From Boseongicola sp. SB0675_bin_26 (GTDB taxonomy: Bacteria > Pseudomonadota > Alphaproteobacteria > Rhodobacterales > Rhodobacteraceae), in NCBI GenBank assembly GCA_009843725.1, contig VYCX01000019.1, positions 8,129-15,948 on the forward strand: a stretch of 7,820 nt of DNA, written 5' to 3'. This document shows, in pieces, positions 5,880-7,820 of the stretch. The notes under the pieces were generated by a model, which worked only from the letters and a program-made list of their open reading frames with translations, was not told the DNA's origin and searched no databases. How positions within the stretch are numbered: position 1 is the first letter of the stretch; each line of letters opens with the position of its first letter. A program made the translations under genes and the position numbers.

Positions 5880-5922
5880 AGCGAATTGCGGTCAGCATCA
5901 GGCTATGGCTCCGGATTTTGCA

Positions 5923-5948
5923 CCGTCGGAGTCATTGATCACCGACGG
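5923..5948. promoter_or_regulatory. Perfect 7-bp inverted repeat CCGTCGG-N12-CCGACGG
   Basis: The arms lie at 5923-5929 and 5942-5948 with a 12-bp spacer, so their centres are 19 bp apart, nearly two helical turns. The repeat covers the candidate -35 box of regB (5935-5940), and the right arm lies between the -35 and -10 boxes. A related partial arm, CCGTCG, occurs at 5970-5975. This is the placement expected of a repressor or autoregulatory site. Confidence 0.45.
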
Positions 5949-5964
5949 GTCGCAGGACTACAAT
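5935..5964 (+). promoter_or_regulatory. Candidate sigma-70 type promoter for regB
   Basis: TTGATC (5935-5940) and TACAAT (5959-5964) are separated by 18 bases, matching the -35 consensus at four of six positions and the -10 at five of six. Transcription would start near 5971, leaving a short leader of about 18 bases that still includes the AAAGGA ribosome-binding site before the ATG at 5989. Confidence 0.42.
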
Positions 5965-5988
5965 TCAATCCGTCGTGAAAGGAACGTC

Positions 5989-7368
5989 ATGACCGAAAGT
6001 TCAATTCAGCCATACGGTCCGCGCACGAACTGGGTTCGGCTCCAGACGTTGGTGGTTCTGAGATGGATTGCCATTCTCGGCCAGATCTCGGCGATCGTCG
6101 TTGCACAGCGCCTGTTCGGGCTGGACCTGAATCTCGGTCTCTGCCTGCTGGCGATCGGCGCATCCGTGGCCGCCAACCTTCTCGCCATCGCCGTCTATCC
6201 GCGGGCCAAGCGCCTGTCCGAAGCCGAGGTCGCCGGCATGCTTGCCTTCGACATGCTTCAGCTCGCGCTCCTGATCTTCCTGACGGGAGGGCTGAACAAC
6301 CCGTTTGCCCTCCTTATCATTGCGCCGGTCGCCATCGCCGCCATGACGCTCAGCGCGCGCGCAGCAGGGGGCATTGCCCTGCTGGCCGTTGTGTTGGCGA
6401 CATGCCTGCTGTTCTGGCACTTTCCGCTCCTGACCCTGGACGGGGCCGTCATGCAGATGCCCAGGATTTTTGCTTACGGATTCCTGGTCGCCATCGTGAT
6501 CGGCATCTTGTTCCTGTCGGTCTATGCCAGCAGAGTGACCGGCGAGATGCAAACCTTGTCAGAGGCGCTGGCGGCAACGCAACTGGCGCTCTCGCGCGAA
6601 CAAAAGCTCACGGATCTCGGCGGCGTTGTCGCCGCGGCTGCACACGAGCTGGGAACGCCGCTCGCAACGATCAAGCTTGCCAGCAGCGAGCTGCTGGAGG
6701 AACTTCACGACAACCCGGCTCTGCAGGATGACGCAATTCTCATCCGGGACCAGGCCGACCGATGCCGGGACATTCTCAGCTCGATGGGTCGGGCCGGAAA
6801 GGACGACCTGCATGTCCACCATGCACCCATCAGCGCCGTCATTCGTGAATCTGCAGAGCCGCACGCCGATCGAGGGAAGAAGCTCCACTATGAATTCGAC
6901 GGCCCCGACGCAACGGATGCGCGCCAGCCCACGATCGACAGGCGACCGGAAATCATTCACGGACTGCGCAACCTGATCCAGAACGCGGTTGACTTTGCCC
7001 GTGCAAACGTCTGGATCGATGTCTCCTGGAACGACGAGCAGCTCGTCGTGAGAATCGTGGATGACGGTCCGGGATACTCGTCCATGGCGGCCAGCCAGAT
7101 CGGCGAGCCGTACATGATCCGCCGGAAGCGGGATTCACGATTGCGCTACGAAGGCATGGGGCTCGGCATGTTCATTGCCAAGACGCTGCTTGAGCGAACG
7201 GGCGCCGAGCTGAGCTTCTCCAATGGCCGCAAATACGGCGCGCCGGACAACGGGCCGGGCGAGCGGACCGGGGCCATCGCGGATGTTCGGTGGAGCCGCG
7301 AGGTCTTTGCCGATGCAGGGGGCGCAGAGCGGGCGCCGCTGGGCCAAAACCGGCCGATAAGGGCATGA
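5989..7368 (+). CDS. regB: Redox-sensing histidine kinase RegB/PrrB family
   Basis: Inner-membrane sensor kinase that phosphorylates RegA when respiration is limited. The predicted 459 residues match the known length. About six membrane segments fill residues 24-182. The conserved quinone-interacting loop GGLNNPF lies at 100-106. The H-box AAAHELGTPLATIKLAS carries phospho-acceptor His219, and Cys259 (QADRCRDIL) sits 40 residues later, the position of the redox-active Cys265 relative to His225 in R. capsulatus RegB. The ATPase domain shows an N-box (NLIQNAVDFA), VDDGPGYS and GMGLGMFIAKTLLERTGA. The frame stays open upstream to 5782, but ATG 5989 is chosen because AAAGGA precedes it, a promoter lies just before it, and the resulting length fits the family. 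It diverges from senC-regA. The alternative name is prrB. Confidence 0.96.
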   Translation: MTESSIQPYGPRTNWVRLQTLVVLRWIAILGQISAIVVAQRLFGLDLNLGLCLLAIGASVAANLLAIAVYPRAKRLSEAEVAGMLAFDMLQLALLIFLTGGLNNPFALLIIAPVAIAAMTLSARAAGGIALLAVVLATCLLFWHFPLLTLDGAVMQMPRIFAYGFLVAIVIGILFLSVYASRVTGEMQTLSEALAATQLALSREQKLTDLGGVVAAAAHELGTPLATIKLASSELLEELHDNPALQDDAILIRDQADRCRDILSSMGRAGKDDLHVHHAPISAVIRESAEPHADRGKKLHYEFDGPDATDARQPTIDRRPEIIHGLRNLIQNAVDFARANVWIDVSWNDEQLVVRIVDDGPGYSSMAASQIGEPYMIRRKRDSRLRYEGMGLGMFIAKTLLERTGAELSFSNGRKYGAPDNGPGERTGAIADVRWSREVFADAGGAERAPLGQNRPIRA

Positions 7369-7369
7369 A

Positions 7370-7820
7370 GTGGCATTTTCGCGAGTCAGATCCTCCGGGC
7401 GCGCGGGGCCAACGCCTGAATGTGCCGGCCGCATTGACATCGTCGCGGATTGCCATGGGTCGGTCTTCCTGCCCGATGCCGCCGCGACGGACCGCTTCGG
7501 CAAGGCCCTCGCGCGTTCGCTGAGGCCTGGCGACACGGTTCTGCTGGCGGGACAGATCGGCGCTGGCAAGACCTGCCTTGCGCGCGCCGCAATCTCCGCC
7601 CTGCACCTCAGGACGGGCCGGCCCGAACCGGAAGTGCCTTCGCCGACCTTCACGCTTGTTCAATCCTACGAATTGCCCGGCATCCAGGTTTGGCACGCGG
7701 ATCTCTACCGCCTTTCCGAAGCTTCCGAAGTGACCGAACTCGGGCTCGAAGAGGCCTTTGGAAATGCCGTCGTCCTCGTGGAGTGGCCCGACCGGCTTGA
7801 GGAAATGCCCGGCGACGCAC
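7370..7820 (+). CDS. tsaE: tRNA threonylcarbamoyladenosine biosynthesis ATPase TsaE (3' end outside window)
   Basis: P-loop ATPase that works with TsaB and TsaD to transfer the threonylcarbamoyl group to A37 of ANN-decoding tRNAs. In the visible 150 residues, Walker A is GQIGAGKT at 61-68, followed by the family motifs SPTFTLVQSYE, HADLYRL, ELGLEEAF and VEWPDRLEE. The residue after Lys-Thr is Cys69, where Thr or Ser is more usual. The GTG at 7370 starts one base after the regB stop and has AAGGG six bases upstream, so it is likely co-transcribed and coupled with regB. An ATG at 7365 that overlaps the regB stop is in another frame ending at 7523 and is not the gene. About 30 residues precede the core domain, rather long, so the true start could lie further in. 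The reading frame is still open at the window end. Confidence 0.9.
   Translation, partial: MAFSRVRSSGRAGPTPECAGRIDIVADCHGSVFLPDAAATDRFGKALARSLRPGDTVLLAGQIGAGKTCLARAAISALHLRTGRPEPEVPSPTFTLVQSYELPGIQVWHADLYRLSEASEVTELGLEEAFGNAVVLVEWPDRLEEMPGDA

Larger units (their letters stand above)
5624..5988. promoter_or_regulatory. Divergent senC-regA / regB control region
   Basis: This 365-bp region separates the two divergent transcription units. It contains a hairpin near senC (5662-5675), a CGTGGC-N9-GCCACG dyad (5781-5801), a GTGCA-AGG-TGCAC dyad (5862-5874) inside a weak candidate senC promoter, and a CCGTCGG-N12-CCGACGG dyad (5923-5948) overlapping a plausible regB promoter. In related bacteria these genes respond to their own products, so regulator sites are expected here. 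None of the dyads clearly matches the published RegA consensus as I remember it. Confidence 0.6.

Noticed and set aside
5782..5988. A 69-residue N-terminal extension of RegB
   Set aside because: The extension is not protein-like, would cross the candidate promoter and dyads, and would exceed the normal RegB length. The ATG at 5989 has a good ribosome-binding site.
6001..6552. A 183-codon - strand frame opposite regB
   Set aside because: Its Gln/Gly/His-rich composition is typical of antisense readings through membrane-protein codons. regB on the other strand is certain.
7365..7523. ATG overlapping the regB stop (ATGA) as the start of the next gene
   Set aside because: That frame gives a short Arg/Ser-rich peptide without motifs, whereas the frame starting with GTG at 7370 encodes the full set of TsaE motifs.

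Overview
The window looks like the chromosome of an alphaproteobacterium, most likely Rhodobacterales or a close relative. The main reason is the divergent redox-signalling block regB | senC-regA with ahcY close by, together with high GC content and the very conserved RegA C-terminus. No insertion sequence, CRISPR array, tRNA or rRNA was seen.

Left part (1-2070), accessory in character. Positions 1-39 hold the last codons of a + strand gene, possibly an outer-membrane beta-barrel protein. On the - strand (935-278) lies an overlapping gene pair: a small protein of unknown function and a retropepsin-like (clan AA) aspartic protease with a GTG start. On the + strand (1155-2070) is a type II toxin-antitoxin locus. 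Its Xre/MbcA/ParS-type (DUF2384) antitoxin is intact, but its RES-domain toxin is broken by a frameshift and an in-frame stop and has probably also lost its active-site serine.

Middle (2104-4420), housekeeping. ahcY (S-adenosylhomocysteine hydrolase) is on the - strand. A 319-bp spacer separates it from a divergent + strand gene for an HD-domain phosphohydrolase. The spacer holds two hairpins, one abutting the ahcY Shine-Dalgarno sequence. The HD gene ends one base from the end of the convergent regA.

Right part (4422-7820), the redox regulon core. senC (SCO1-type copper chaperone) and regA (response regulator) form a - strand operon. regB (quinone- and redox-sensing histidine kinase) runs the other way. 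The 365-bp intergenic region holds three inverted repeats, a plausible regB promoter and a doubtful 44-codon ORF that overlaps the senC start. tsaE, an ATPase needed for tRNA t6A synthesis, starts one base after regB and runs off the window.

How the genes fit together: from family knowledge, RegB senses the quinone pool and redox state and phosphorylates RegA, which controls respiration, photosynthesis, and nitrogen or carbon fixation genes. SenC delivers copper to cytochrome oxidase and is linked to the same signalling. ahcY recycles the S-adenosylhomocysteine made by methyltransferases. The most noteworthy items are the decayed toxin beside an intact antitoxin, the overlapping protease/partner pair, and the inverted repeats around the divergent promoters.
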